From positions 1 to 28,249 of the forward strand of contig DATMFQ010000054.1 of assembly GCA_035556075.1 (NCBI GenBank): a DNA stretch of 28,249 nucleotides, written 5' to 3'. Under the pieces are notes generated by a model that was given only the letters and a program-made list of their open reading frames with translations, made no database searches and was not told where the DNA came from. This DNA comes from 73-13 sp035556075 (lineage in GTDB: Bacteria > Actinomycetota > Actinomycetes > Actinomycetales > Microbacteriaceae). Each line of letters begins with the position of its first letter. The first letter of the stretch is position 1. The position numbers and the translations under genes were made by a program. Shown here piece by piece: positions 1 to 6,525 of the stretch.

Positions 1-4
1 TCGG

Positions 5-75
5 AGGGGCTGACGGGAATCGAACCCGCGCTGTCTGCTTGGGAAGCAGAAGTTCTGCCATTGAACTACAGCCCC
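5..75 (-). tRNA. tRNA-Gly (anticodon CCC)
   Basis: On the minus strand the sequence folds as a complete tRNA. A perfect 7-bp acceptor stem pairs GGGGCTG with CAGCCCC, the anticodon stem TCTGC/GCAGA holds the loop TTCCCAA, and the T arm contains GGTTCGATTCC. The anticodon is CCC, which reads the glycine codon GGG. The discriminator base is U, and the next template bases give CCG, so the 3' CCA is not encoded and must be added enzymatically. The gene is divergent from the dCTP deaminase gene. Confidence 0.95.
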
Positions 76-78
76 GCG

Positions 79-95
79 GCACCGCGAAGCGGTGC
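79..95. other. 7-bp hairpin just upstream of the tRNA 5' end
   Basis: GCACCGC and GCGGTGC form a perfect 7-bp stem with the triloop GAA, ending 3 bases from the mature 5' end of tRNA-Gly. It would lie in the 5' leader of the tRNA precursor. It may affect leader processing, or simply be a chance structure in GC-rich DNA. Its function is not known. Confidence 0.4.
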
Positions 96-103
96 GCCCC
101 GAC

Positions 104-117
104 AGTCTAGCTAGTCT
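104..117. promoter_or_regulatory. Divergent -10 elements for tRNA-Gly and dcd
   Basis: TAGTCT at 112-117 (plus strand) ends 6 bases before the GTG of dcd, which places the transcription start at or next to the start codon; no Shine-Dalgarno sequence is present. On the opposite strand TAGACT (104-109) could serve the tRNA. The two share the palindrome CTAGCTAG (107-114). This is motif-based inference; no clear -35 boxes are seen. Confidence 0.45.
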
Positions 118-123
118 GGTCGC

Positions 124-708
124 GTGCTGCTGTCTGACCGCGATATCCGCGCCGAGCTCGACGCCGGTCGCATTGGCCTCGACCCGCTCGATGTGAGCAT
201 GGTGCAGCCGTCGAGCGTCGACGTGCGACTCGACCGCTGGTTCCGGCTCTTCGACAACCACAAGTACGCGCACATCGACCCCTCGCAGCCGCAGGAGGAG
301 CTCACGCGGCTCTTCGAGGTCGACCCAGACGATTCCTTCATCCTGCACCCGGGTGAGTTCGTCCTCGGCTCGACGTACGAGATGGTGAGCCTGCCCAACG
401 ACGTCGCGGCGCGCCTGGAAGGCAAATCGAGCCTTGGCCGCCTGGGGCTCCTCACGCATTCGACCGCTGGCTTCATTGATCCGGGCTTCTCGGGGCATGT
501 CACGCTCGAGCTCGCGAACGTCGCCACCCTGCCGGTGAAGCTCTGGCCCGGGATGAAGATCGGGCAGCTCTGCTTCTTCCGCACGAGCTCACCCGTGGAG
601 CATGCGTACGGCACGGGGCCGAACGCGAACCGCTACCAGGGCCAGCGTGGGCCGACCGCGAGCCGCTCCTGGCAGGGTTTCCACCGCACCGATATCCCAC
701 GCGACTGA
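124..708 (+). CDS. dcd: dCTP deaminase, probably dUMP-forming
   Basis: This 194-residue protein should deaminate dCTP in pyrimidine deoxynucleotide synthesis, supplying dUMP for thymidylate. Family motifs are clear: GKSSLGRLG at residues 100-108, HSTAGFIDPGFSGHVTLEL at about 112-130 with the likely catalytic glutamate E129, and the C-terminal nucleotide-binding segment YQGQRGPTPSR-like at 171-181. The sequence resembles the Mycobacterium tuberculosis enzyme, which both deaminates dCTP and hydrolyses the dUTP formed, so a bifunctional dUMP-forming activity is likely; that is by family resemblance only. The length is normal. The GTG start at 124 lacks a ribosome binding site but has TAGTCT six bases upstream, suggesting a leaderless transcript. 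It is monocistronic between a divergent tRNA and a convergent MarR gene. Confidence 0.95.
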   Translation: MLLSDRDIRAELDAGRIGLDPLDVSMVQPSSVDVRLDRWFRLFDNHKYAHIDPSQPQEELTRLFEVDPDDSFILHPGEFVLGSTYEMVSLPNDVAARLEGKSSLGRLGLLTHSTAGFIDPGFSGHVTLELANVATLPVKLWPGMKIGQLCFFRTSSPVEHAYGTGPNANRYQGQRGPTASRSWQGFHRTDIPRD

Positions 709-737
709 GCCGGCGCCCCCGGTCGAGTCGCGCCGGC

Positions 738-1214
738 TCAGAGCGCGATTCGTCGCACGATCGCGCTCAGCGCGGCGATCTCCTCGGGCTGCAGACCGGC
801 GAACTGCTGCGCGTGGACCTCAGCGAGGATCACGGCTCCCTGCTGGCTGAGCCGCTGCCCCGTGTCGGTCGGCACGACCTGCTTGACGCGCCGATCGGTG
901 GGACTCGGAAGACGCTGCACGAGTCCCGCCTGCTCGAGTCGGTCGACGAGGCCGACGATCCGGCTGGGATCGAGCCGGAGCACCTGGGAGAGCTCGCGCT
1001 GCGATGGCGGGGGCGAGACCGTCGAGAACGACAGCACCATGTACTCCTGGATGCTGATGCCGAGCGGCTCCACGGCCGCGTTCGCGGTCTCCGTGGTGAG
1101 CACGCCGGCACGGCTGAGCAGGAAGGCGAAGTTCTCGCCCAGACCGGAGGCCAGCAGTCGTCGAGCGTCCTTGCGGTGCGGCGCTGCTGGGCGGGTGGGG
1201 TTGGGGGAAGGCAT
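738..1214 (-). CDS. MarR-family transcriptional regulator
   Basis: A 158-residue winged-helix protein. The helix-turn-helix lies at about residues 71-101 (SQRELSQVLRLDPSRIVGLV followed by DRLEQAGLVQR), and the wing carries the family's D-R-R motif at 107-109. Flanking helices (about 15-60 and 120-158) form the usual dimerisation domain. The ATG at 1214 is chosen because AGGTGAG lies at the right spacing upstream; an open frame continues further upstream but without a start site that fits. The gene is transcribed divergently from the ABC transporter-hydrolase operon. The AT-rich spacer between them suggests that it controls that operon, probably releasing DNA when it binds a small ligand, perhaps the transported compound. 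The ligand cannot be deduced from the sequence. Confidence 0.9.
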   Translation of the reverse strand: MPSPNPTRPAAPHRKDARRLLASGLGENFAFLLSRAGVLTTETANAAVEPLGISIQEYMVLSFSTVSPPPSQRELSQVLRLDPSRIVGLVDRLEQAGLVQRLPSPTDRRVKQVVPTDTGQRLSQQGAVILAEVHAQQFAGLQPEEIAALSAIVRRIAL

Positions 1215-1238
1215 TCGGCTCACCTGTGATCGATGCAG

Positions 1239-1268
1239 ATTGCAATTAATGACAAAATCAATAATACT
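1239..1268. promoter_or_regulatory. AT-rich promoter/operator between marR and the ABC operon
   Basis: This short AT-rich island stands out in a GC-rich region. TTGCAA (1240-1245) and AATACT (1263-1268) are spaced by 17 bases and form a plausible sigma-A promoter for the ABC operon. ATTGCAAT at 1239-1246 is a perfect palindrome. The wider stretch 1240-1261 begins TTG and ends CAA, as an imperfect MarR-type inverted repeat might. On the minus strand TATTAT (1266-1261) could be the -10 of the regulator gene. Binding by the MarR protein is inferred. Confidence 0.5.
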
Positions 1269-1307
1269 GTCTCGCGCACATCGCCCGCGTGAGGAGCTGA
1301 ACGACCG

Positions 1308-1388
1308 ATGGCCCGGCTGAACGATATCGGAGTGAGCGCTCCGACGACCTCGGACAGCGCCCGATGGGTGGCGGGGCGCCGGTCGTGA
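1308..1388 (+). CDS. 26-codon leader ORF, or the displaced N-terminus of the first permease
   Basis: ATG at 1308 follows AGGAG at 1290-1294 and opens a 26-codon frame ending in TGA at 1386-1388. The TGA overlaps an in-frame GTG (1385) of the permease gene as GTGA. The peptide begins MARLNDIGVS and ends WVAGRRS; it is hydrophilic and basic at its end, as the cytoplasmic N-terminus of an SsuC/TauC permease would be. It is either a translated, coupled leader peptide or the true start of the permease separated by a one-base indel. The start signals here are better than those of the permease ATG. Confidence 0.4.
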   Translation: MARLNDIGVSAPTTSDSARWVAGRRS

Positions 1389-2158
1389 GTGGGCTCGGCA
1401 AGGGCCTCGGTATCGCACTGCAGGCGGGGATCGCCGCCGTGCTGCTCCTGCTGGCATGGCAGCTCGCACATGGGATCGGCGCGTTCCCGGCAGCCGTGCC
1501 GAGCCCGATCGATGTGGGGCGGGCCGCCGGAGACCTGCTCGGTTCCTCGCGATTCTGGACGGCGGTGGGCCAGACCTTGTCAGTGGCCCTCATCGGATGG
1601 GCGATCGCCGCGGTGATCGGAGTGTTGCTCGGGATGCTCATCGGCACGATCCCGTTGCTCGAGCACGCCTCGTCCGTCCTCGTCGAGTTCGGTCGGTCGT
1701 TCCCGATGGTCGCCATCCTGCCGATCGTCATTCTCATCATGGGAGCGAACGCGCGGATGGAGATCTTCCTGGTCGCACTGAGCTGCTTCTGGCCGGTGCT
1801 CGTCCAGACCATCTACGGTGTGCGGCGGCTCGACCCGGCGGTGGTCGATACGGTTCAGGTCTTCCGGATCCCGACGCTGCTCCGCGTACGCCGGGTGCTG
1901 CTTCCCGCCGCGATGCCGTTCATCTCGACTGGGCTCCGGGTCGCCTCCTCGATCGCGATCCTCGTGGCGATCGGGATCGAGATTCTCAGTCAGACCCCCG
2001 GCATCGGACGGCAGATCACGCTCGCGCAGGAGACCGCCCACTGGGACGTGGCCTTCGCCTACCTGTTCTTCGCCGGCCTCCTCGGTTGGGCCATCGCCGG
2101 CGGGCTGTCCGCCGCCGAGTCGCGCGCCTTGCGCTGGAACCGCCGGAGGGAGGGATGA
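1364..2158 (+). CDS. ABC transporter permease, SsuC/TauC-like (subunit 1)
   Basis: A 264-residue integral membrane protein of the nitrate/sulfonate/taurine-type ABC permease family (BPD_transp_1). It has about six membrane segments, the first at residues 20-36, and a cytoplasmic EAA-type loop at about 160-185 (DTVQVFRIPTLLRVRRVLLP), which docks on the ATPase. It should form a heterodimer with the next permease and carry substrate delivered by the lipoprotein at 3790. The start is uncertain: ATG 1364 has no ribosome binding site, GTG 1385 is coupled to an upstream 26-codon frame through GTGA, and that frame may itself be the real N-terminus. The 3' end overlaps the next gene by 4 bases (ATGA). 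The substrate is unknown. Confidence 0.88.
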   Translation: MGGGAPVVSGLGKGLGIALQAGIAAVLLLLAWQLAHGIGAFPAAVPSPIDVGRAAGDLLGSSRFWTAVGQTLSVALIGWAIAAVIGVLLGMLIGTIPLLEHASSVLVEFGRSFPMVAILPIVILIMGANARMEIFLVALSCFWPVLVQTIYGVRRLDPAVVDTVQVFRIPTLLRVRRVLLPAAMPFISTGLRVASSIAILVAIGIEILSQTPGIGRQITLAQETAHWDVAFAYLFFAGLLGWAIAGGLSAAESRALRWNRRREG

Positions 2159-2925
2159 TGCTCCGCCTCCCCGCCGCCCGATGGATCGTGCTCCTGGCAC
2201 CGCCGGCGCTCGTGCTGGTGCTGTGGTGGTTCCTTTCGGCTGCGAGCACCTCGGTGTTCTTCCCGCCGCTGTCGAAGGTCCTCGACGCGCTCGTCCGCGA
2301 CCTCATGAACGGTGTTCTTCCCGCCGCGGCACTGTTCTCACTGGGCAACCTCTTCGCCGGTCTCGTCATCGCGACGGCCGTCGGCATCGGTTTCGGCCTG
2401 CTCATCGGCGAGACCGAGCGACTGCGCCTCAGTCTCGAGCCGCTCATTCACTTCGCCCGATCCATTCCTCAGGTGGCGCTCGTGCCGCTGGTCGTCGGCG
2501 CATTCGGGCTTGGCGCCGGACCGAAGATCGCCACGATCGCGCTCGCAGCGGTTTGGCCGATCCTGCTCAATACCATCGATGGCGTCCGCGGAGTCGATCC
2601 CTCGATCCGCCGGGTCTCACGTGCCTATCGGATCCCCGCGCTGCTGCACTTCCGCCGGGTGGTGCTCCCGGCCGCGATGCCACAGATCGCCGCCGGCATC
2701 CGGGTCGCACTGCCGATCGGGGTGACCGTGATGGTCGTCAGCGAGCTCTTCGCGGCGAACCAAGGGCTCGGGTACTACATCCTGCACAGTGCCAGCAAGT
2801 TCATGCTCCCGGAGACCTGGGCGGGCGCGCTGCTCGTCGGCCTGATCGGCTACGCGCTCGCGCTGCTGTTCATCGTCGTGGAGCGCCGGGCGCTGGGCTG
2901 GTACTTCCGTTCGGGTGCCAAGTGA
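2155..2925 (+). CDS. ABC transporter permease, SsuC/TauC-like (subunit 2)
   Basis: A 256-residue permease paralogous to its upstream neighbour. Hydrophobic segments occur at about 10-28, 56-84, 104-118, 124-140, 184-200 and 226-246, with the EAA-type loop at about 150-174 (SRAYRIPALLHFRRVVLP). ATG 2155 overlaps the previous stop as ATGA, and GGAGGG lies just upstream, so the two permeases are probably translationally coupled and made in equal amount. ATG 2158 is an equally possible start. Two distinct permeases in one operon imply a heterodimeric channel, whereas SsuC and TauC themselves act as homodimers. This makes the substrate harder to infer from named systems. Confidence 0.92.
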   Translation: MMLRLPAARWIVLLAPPALVLVLWWFLSAASTSVFFPPLSKVLDALVRDLMNGVLPAAALFSLGNLFAGLVIATAVGIGFGLLIGETERLRLSLEPLIHFARSIPQVALVPLVVGAFGLGAGPKIATIALAAVWPILLNTIDGVRGVDPSIRRVSRAYRIPALLHFRRVVLPAAMPQIAAGIRVALPIGVTVMVVSELFAANQGLGYYILHSASKFMLPETWAGALLVGLIGYALALLFIVVERRALGWYFRSGAK

Positions 2926-2980
2926 CGTCGGGATCGGGAGTTCAAGGGATGCAGGCGAACAACGGAAGCGAGGTCGCGCG

Positions 2981-3760
2981 ATGACGCAGGATGACGAGGC
3001 GCTGCTGCGGGTAACCGGCCTAACGATGACGTATGGCACCGGGGAGAAGGCCAATCGCATCATTGCGGGCCTGGACCTCGCGGTCCGGGCAGGCGAGTTC
3101 GTCTCGATCGTCGGTCCGTCCGGCGTCGGCAAGACGACGCTGCTGCGCTGTCTGTCAGGACTGCTGACCCCGACCGCCGGGGAGATTCGCATCGTCGATG
3201 AACTCGTCACGGGCCCGCATCCGGACATCGCCGTCGTGTTCCAGGACTACAGCCGCTCGCTGATGCCCTGGATGACCACGCTCGACAACGTCGCCTTCCC
3301 GTTGCAGGGCCGGGGTGTGGGGCGGACCGAGCGGGCCGCGGCCGCGGCGACCTACCTCGAGGCGGTCGGCCTCAAGGGGCAGGGCGCCAAGTATCCCTGG
3401 GAGATGTCCGGTGGCATGCAGCAGCGGGTCGCGATCGCTCGGGCGCTCGCGTACCAGGCGCGCATTCTGCTCATGGACGAGCCCTTCGCCTCCGTCGATG
3501 CCCAAACCCGGTTCGACCTCGAGGATCTCGTGATCGACCTCCACGCCAATCTCGGCGTGACCATCCTCCTGGTCACCCATGACATCGACGAGGCGCTGTA
3601 CCTCGCCGACCGCGTCGTCGTCATCGCCGAGAAGCCTGCGACGGTCGTCGACGTGATCGAGACCGGGTTCGGCGCCCAGCGCGACCAGGTCGCCACGAAG
3701 GCCGATCCGCGCTTCTCCGAGGCGCGAGCCAGGATCCTCAACCGACTTCGAGTGCAGTGA
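2981..3760 (+). CDS. ABC transporter ATP-binding protein, SsuB/TauB-like
   Basis: A 259-residue ATPase that powers the two permeases from the cytoplasmic face. All nucleotide-binding motifs are present: Walker A GPSGVGKT (45-52), Q-loop glutamine Q88 in VVFQDY, signature MSGGMQQR (142-149), Walker B ILLMDEP (162-168), D-loop SVD (171-173) and switch histidine H200 in VTHD. Length and motif spacing are those of the SsuB/TauB class. ATG 2981 is chosen because the conserved domain starts right after it and GCGAGG lies upstream; a GTG at 2915 would add 22 unconserved residues overlapping the previous gene. It lies 55 bases after the second permease. Confidence 0.95.
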   Translation: MTQDDEALLRVTGLTMTYGTGEKANRIIAGLDLAVRAGEFVSIVGPSGVGKTTLLRCLSGLLTPTAGEIRIVDELVTGPHPDIAVVFQDYSRSLMPWMTTLDNVAFPLQGRGVGRTERAAAAATYLEAVGLKGQGAKYPWEMSGGMQQRVAIARALAYQARILLMDEPFASVDAQTRFDLEDLVIDLHANLGVTILLVTHDIDEALYLADRVVVIAEKPATVVDVIETGFGAQRDQVATKADPRFSEARARILNRLRVQ

Positions 3761-3789
3761 CCCACAGCAAGAAGAAAGGCAGTACCACC

Positions 3790-4785
3790 ATGAATGCAAA
3801 ACGTCGTTTCGGGCTCGTCGGCAAGGTTGCCGCCGGGCTCGGTGTCGCGGCGCTGCTCGCGGCGTGCGCTCCCGGCGAAGCCCCTGAGCCCGGCGCCACT
3901 GCGGCACCAAGCGGTGAGCTCACCCCGCTTCGGATCATCGTCGCCCCGATCCAGTACGAGCCGGCCTACCTGGCGCTCCAGGAGGGTTACTTCGAGGAGG
4001 CGGGGCTCGACGTCGAGATCGTCACCGGTGCCGACGGTGCCGCGAACGCGGCCCGCGTGCTCGGCGGCGATGCCGAGTTGACCATCAGCTCGTGGACCGC
4101 GATGGTGAGCTCGACCGCGAGCGGGGTCGAGATGAAGGTCGTGATGGGCAACGGGCTCATCGCCGCCGACCAGGTCACCTCCGGCATCCTTGTGCGCGAG
4201 GACAGCGACATCAAGACGGTCGCCGACCTCGCCGGTCGGACGGTCGCCATCCAGAGCCCCGGCACCGGGACCGACATTCCGCTGCTCGTCGCCGCGGAGG
4301 ATGAGGGGATCGACCCCGACAGTATTTCGCTGGCGAACATCCCGTACGCGGCCATGCAGACGGCGCTCGAAGAGGGCCAGGTCGACGCGGCCTTCCCCTC
4401 GTCGCAGTTCTTCTTCCAGATGGTCGACGCCGGATACCGCGTGATCTCGACCCCGTCGAGCCAGTACATGGCCGGACAGCCGGCGACCCTCTGGGCCGCA
4501 CAGTCCCAGTGGCTTGAGGCGAATGCGGAGACCGCGGCGGCGTTTGTCACGGCGATGACCCGCGCGATCGAGTTCTACACCGCGAACCCCGAGGCGGCTC
4601 GCGCGGTCAACGCCGAGGTCTCGGGCATCTCGATCGACGAGGTCCCGACCCGCATGGCCGTGATGCAGGCCGAGATCGAGGTCGGCCCGGCCGGCGACAT
4701 GCTGGGCTACCTCGAGCGCTTCGGCGTGGTCCCCAACCCGCTGCCGCTCGATCAGATCCTCTGGGTCGACGCGCCGCGTCGATAG
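3790..4785 (+). CDS. ABC transporter substrate-binding lipoprotein, NMT1/SsuA-like
   Basis: A 331-residue extracytoplasmic binding protein. The signal peptide has a basic start (MNAKRRF), a hydrophobic core and the lipobox LAAC with Cys26, so it should be lipid-anchored outside the membrane. The mature part opens with the fold-type signature PLRIIVAP, then EPAYLALQEGYFEEAGLDVE, typical of the NMT1/THI5 and SsuA families that bind sulfonates, pyrimidine precursors and similar small molecules. ATG 3790 is preferred: it follows AAAGG and gives a compact signal peptide. A GTG at 3757, overlapping the ATPase stop, would add 11 polar residues. The ligand is unknown; the downstream hydrolase hints at an ester or amide. 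Confidence 0.93.
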   Translation: MNAKRRFGLVGKVAAGLGVAALLAACAPGEAPEPGATAAPSGELTPLRIIVAPIQYEPAYLALQEGYFEEAGLDVEIVTGADGAANAARVLGGDAELTISSWTAMVSSTASGVEMKVVMGNGLIAADQVTSGILVREDSDIKTVADLAGRTVAIQSPGTGTDIPLLVAAEDEGIDPDSISLANIPYAAMQTALEEGQVDAAFPSSQFFFQMVDAGYRVISTPSSQYMAGQPATLWAAQSQWLEANAETAAAFVTAMTRAIEFYTANPEAARAVNAEVSGISIDEVPTRMAVMQAEIEVGPAGDMLGYLERFGVVPNPLPLDQILWVDAPRR

Positions 4786-4796
4786 TCGGAAGCACG

Positions 4797-4807
4797 GGAG
4801 GAGGAGG
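4797..4807 (+). promoter_or_regulatory. Ribosome binding site deciding the hydrolase start
   Basis: GGAGGAGGAGG is a very strong Shine-Dalgarno sequence. It leaves 8 bases to the ATG at 4816 but only 2 to the in-frame TTG at 4810, so the ATG is the likely start of the hydrolase gene. Confidence 0.75.
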
Positions 4808-4815
4808 CGTTGCAG

Positions 4816-6483
4816 ATGGACGAAGCACGAGTGGTGATCACCCGGCCCGGGGTCGACCCGGCGACGGTCGTCGGCAAACCTCCTCCTCCACCGCTGCGGC
4901 ACGAGGTGGTCGCGCTCGAGGGCATGATGCTCGAGCGCGACGCCGCGGTCGTGCTGCGTGACGGCACGCGGATCTATGTCGACATCTACCGGCCGGCGGT
5001 CGACGCCGTCGATCTCCCGGTCCTCCTCGGCTGGGGTCCGTACGGCAAGCACTGGGTCTCCGAGCGCACGTTCACCGGCTCCGAGGTCGATCCGGCCTGG
5101 ATCTCTCCGTTCACCGGATTCGAGGCTCCGGACCCGCGCTACTGGTGCGGGCACGGCTATGCAGTCGCGTTCGCCGACCCCCGTGGCCTCTGGCACAGCG
5201 AGGGCGACTTCTCGCACAACGGTCCGCAGGAGCGGGACGATCTCTACGACACGATCGAGTGGCTCGGCTCCCGCGAGTGGTCGAACGGGAGCGTGGGCAT
5301 GCTCGGCGTCTCCTATCTCGCCGGCAGCCAGTATCAAGCCGCCGCCGCCCATCCTCCGTCGCTCAAGGCGATCAGCCCTTGGGAGTGCTTCGGGGATTGG
5401 TACCGCGAGTTCGCGACCCATGGCGGGATCCCGGAGACCGGCTTTCGACCTCGCGTCACGACGAACATCTCCTACGGGCTATCCCGCACCGAGAACACGG
5501 CGGCGAACCTCTGGGCGCACCCGCTCAACGACTGGTACTACGAGGACAAGTACGGCCGATTCGACGAGATCGACATCCCCGCGTACGTGGTCGCCTCCTG
5601 GAGCGATCACGGCCTGCACTCACGGGGCACCCTCGATTTCTTCGCCCAGATCCGCTCCGAGCACAAATGGCTCGAGGTGCATGGGCAGAAGAAGTGGTCG
5701 TACTTCTACCGTCCGGACAACATGGAACGCCAGCGGGTCTTCTTCGACACCTTTCTCAAGGGTCAGGAGCGGGGCATCGAGGCCTGGCCGCGGGTGCAGG
5801 TCGAGGTGCGGGACACCGGCGACCCCGCCGACTCGACCTGGCGGGAGCTGCCCGACTGGCCGCTGCCGGAACGGGTGCGCGAGCTGCACCTCGACGTGGA
5901 GACCGGGCGCCTCCTGGACGCTCCGGCGCCGACCGCGGCGAGCGCCTCATTCGACCCCGTCGCTGGCTCCTTCAATCTCTCGTACACCTTCGCCGAGGAC
6001 ACCGAGCTGATCGGGCCGATGGCCCTGCGCCTCTGGCTCGCGACCGAGATAGCGACGGATGCCGACGTCTTCGTCGCCCTGCGCAAGCTCGGCGCCGACG
6101 GTAGGGAGGTGCTCTTCCCCTTCAACTCGCTCTTCCACGACGGCCCGGTCGCGCTCGGCTGGCTGCGGGCGAGCCACCGGGCCCTCGACCGCACGCGCTC
6201 GTCCGAGCTTGTCCCGTTCCACCCGCACACAGGGGAGGAGTTGCTCGTACCGGGCGAGCCCGTGGAGCTCGAGATCGAGATCTGGGCCTCGGGGACGCGT
6301 TTCCGCGCGGGCGAGCAGCTCGTGCTCACCCTCCAGGGCCGCGACTACATCAAGCGCCCACCGGCCGAGGGCGTGCCGCCCCTCCAGATCCTTCACGAGG
6401 AGCTGCGCAATGAGGGAGCATGGACCGTGCTGAGCGGCCCGGAGCACCCGTCGGCGCTCCTGGTGCCTGGAGAGCCTGCCTAG
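4816..6483 (+). CDS. CocE/NonD-family (peptidase S15) alpha/beta hydrolase
   Basis: A 555-residue predicted cytoplasmic serine hydrolase related to cocaine esterase, X-Pro dipeptidyl-peptidase and amino-acid-ester hydrolases. The nucleophile elbow GVSYLAGSQ places the catalytic serine at residue 166. Asp264 (SWSDHG) and His289 (LEVHGQ) are the likely partners; the usual GPWxHG around the histidine is replaced. The N-terminal region has D-G-T-R-I-Y-V-D-I-Y-R-P and the oxyanion/active-site region SEGDFS typical of the family, and a C-terminal jelly-roll domain begins near residue 375. There is no signal peptide. Being the last gene of the ABC operon, 30 bases after the binding protein, it probably hydrolyses the imported compound. 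The substrate is not predictable. Confidence 0.92.
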   Translation: MDEARVVITRPGVDPATVVGKPPPPPLRHEVVALEGMMLERDAAVVLRDGTRIYVDIYRPAVDAVDLPVLLGWGPYGKHWVSERTFTGSEVDPAWISPFTGFEAPDPRYWCGHGYAVAFADPRGLWHSEGDFSHNGPQERDDLYDTIEWLGSREWSNGSVGMLGVSYLAGSQYQAAAAHPPSLKAISPWECFGDWYREFATHGGIPETGFRPRVTTNISYGLSRTENTAANLWAHPLNDWYYEDKYGRFDEIDIPAYVVASWSDHGLHSRGTLDFFAQIRSEHKWLEVHGQKKWSYFYRPDNMERQRVFFDTFLKGQERGIEAWPRVQVEVRDTGDPADSTWRELPDWPLPERVRELHLDVETGRLLDAPAPTAASASFDPVAGSFNLSYTFAEDTELIGPMALRLWLATEIATDADVFVALRKLGADGREVLFPFNSLFHDGPVALGWLRASHRALDRTRSSELVPFHPHTGEELLVPGEPVELEIEIWASGTRFRAGEQLVLTLQGRDYIKRPPAEGVPPLQILHEELRNEGAWTVLSGPEHPSALLVPGEPA

Positions 6484-6495
6484 CCCGAGGCTCGT

Positions 6496-6525
6496 TGAGC
6501 GCCCAGCGCGTCAGCTGGGCGCTCA
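6496..6525. terminator. Bidirectional hairpin terminator between hydrolase and MFS gene
   Basis: A perfect 12-bp stem (TGAGCGCCCAGC with GCTGGGCGCTCA) and a 6-base loop lie between the two convergent genes. The 3' arm includes the stop codon of the minus-strand MFS gene. There is no U tract, as is common in actinobacteria. Confidence 0.65.

Noticed and set aside
3352..5421. Long minus-strand open frame of 689 codons opposite the ATPase, binding protein and hydrolase
   Set aside because: It is antisense to three genes with clear motifs, its composition (Arg, Asp, Gly, His-rich) is that of a GC-rich shadow, and no domain is recognisable.
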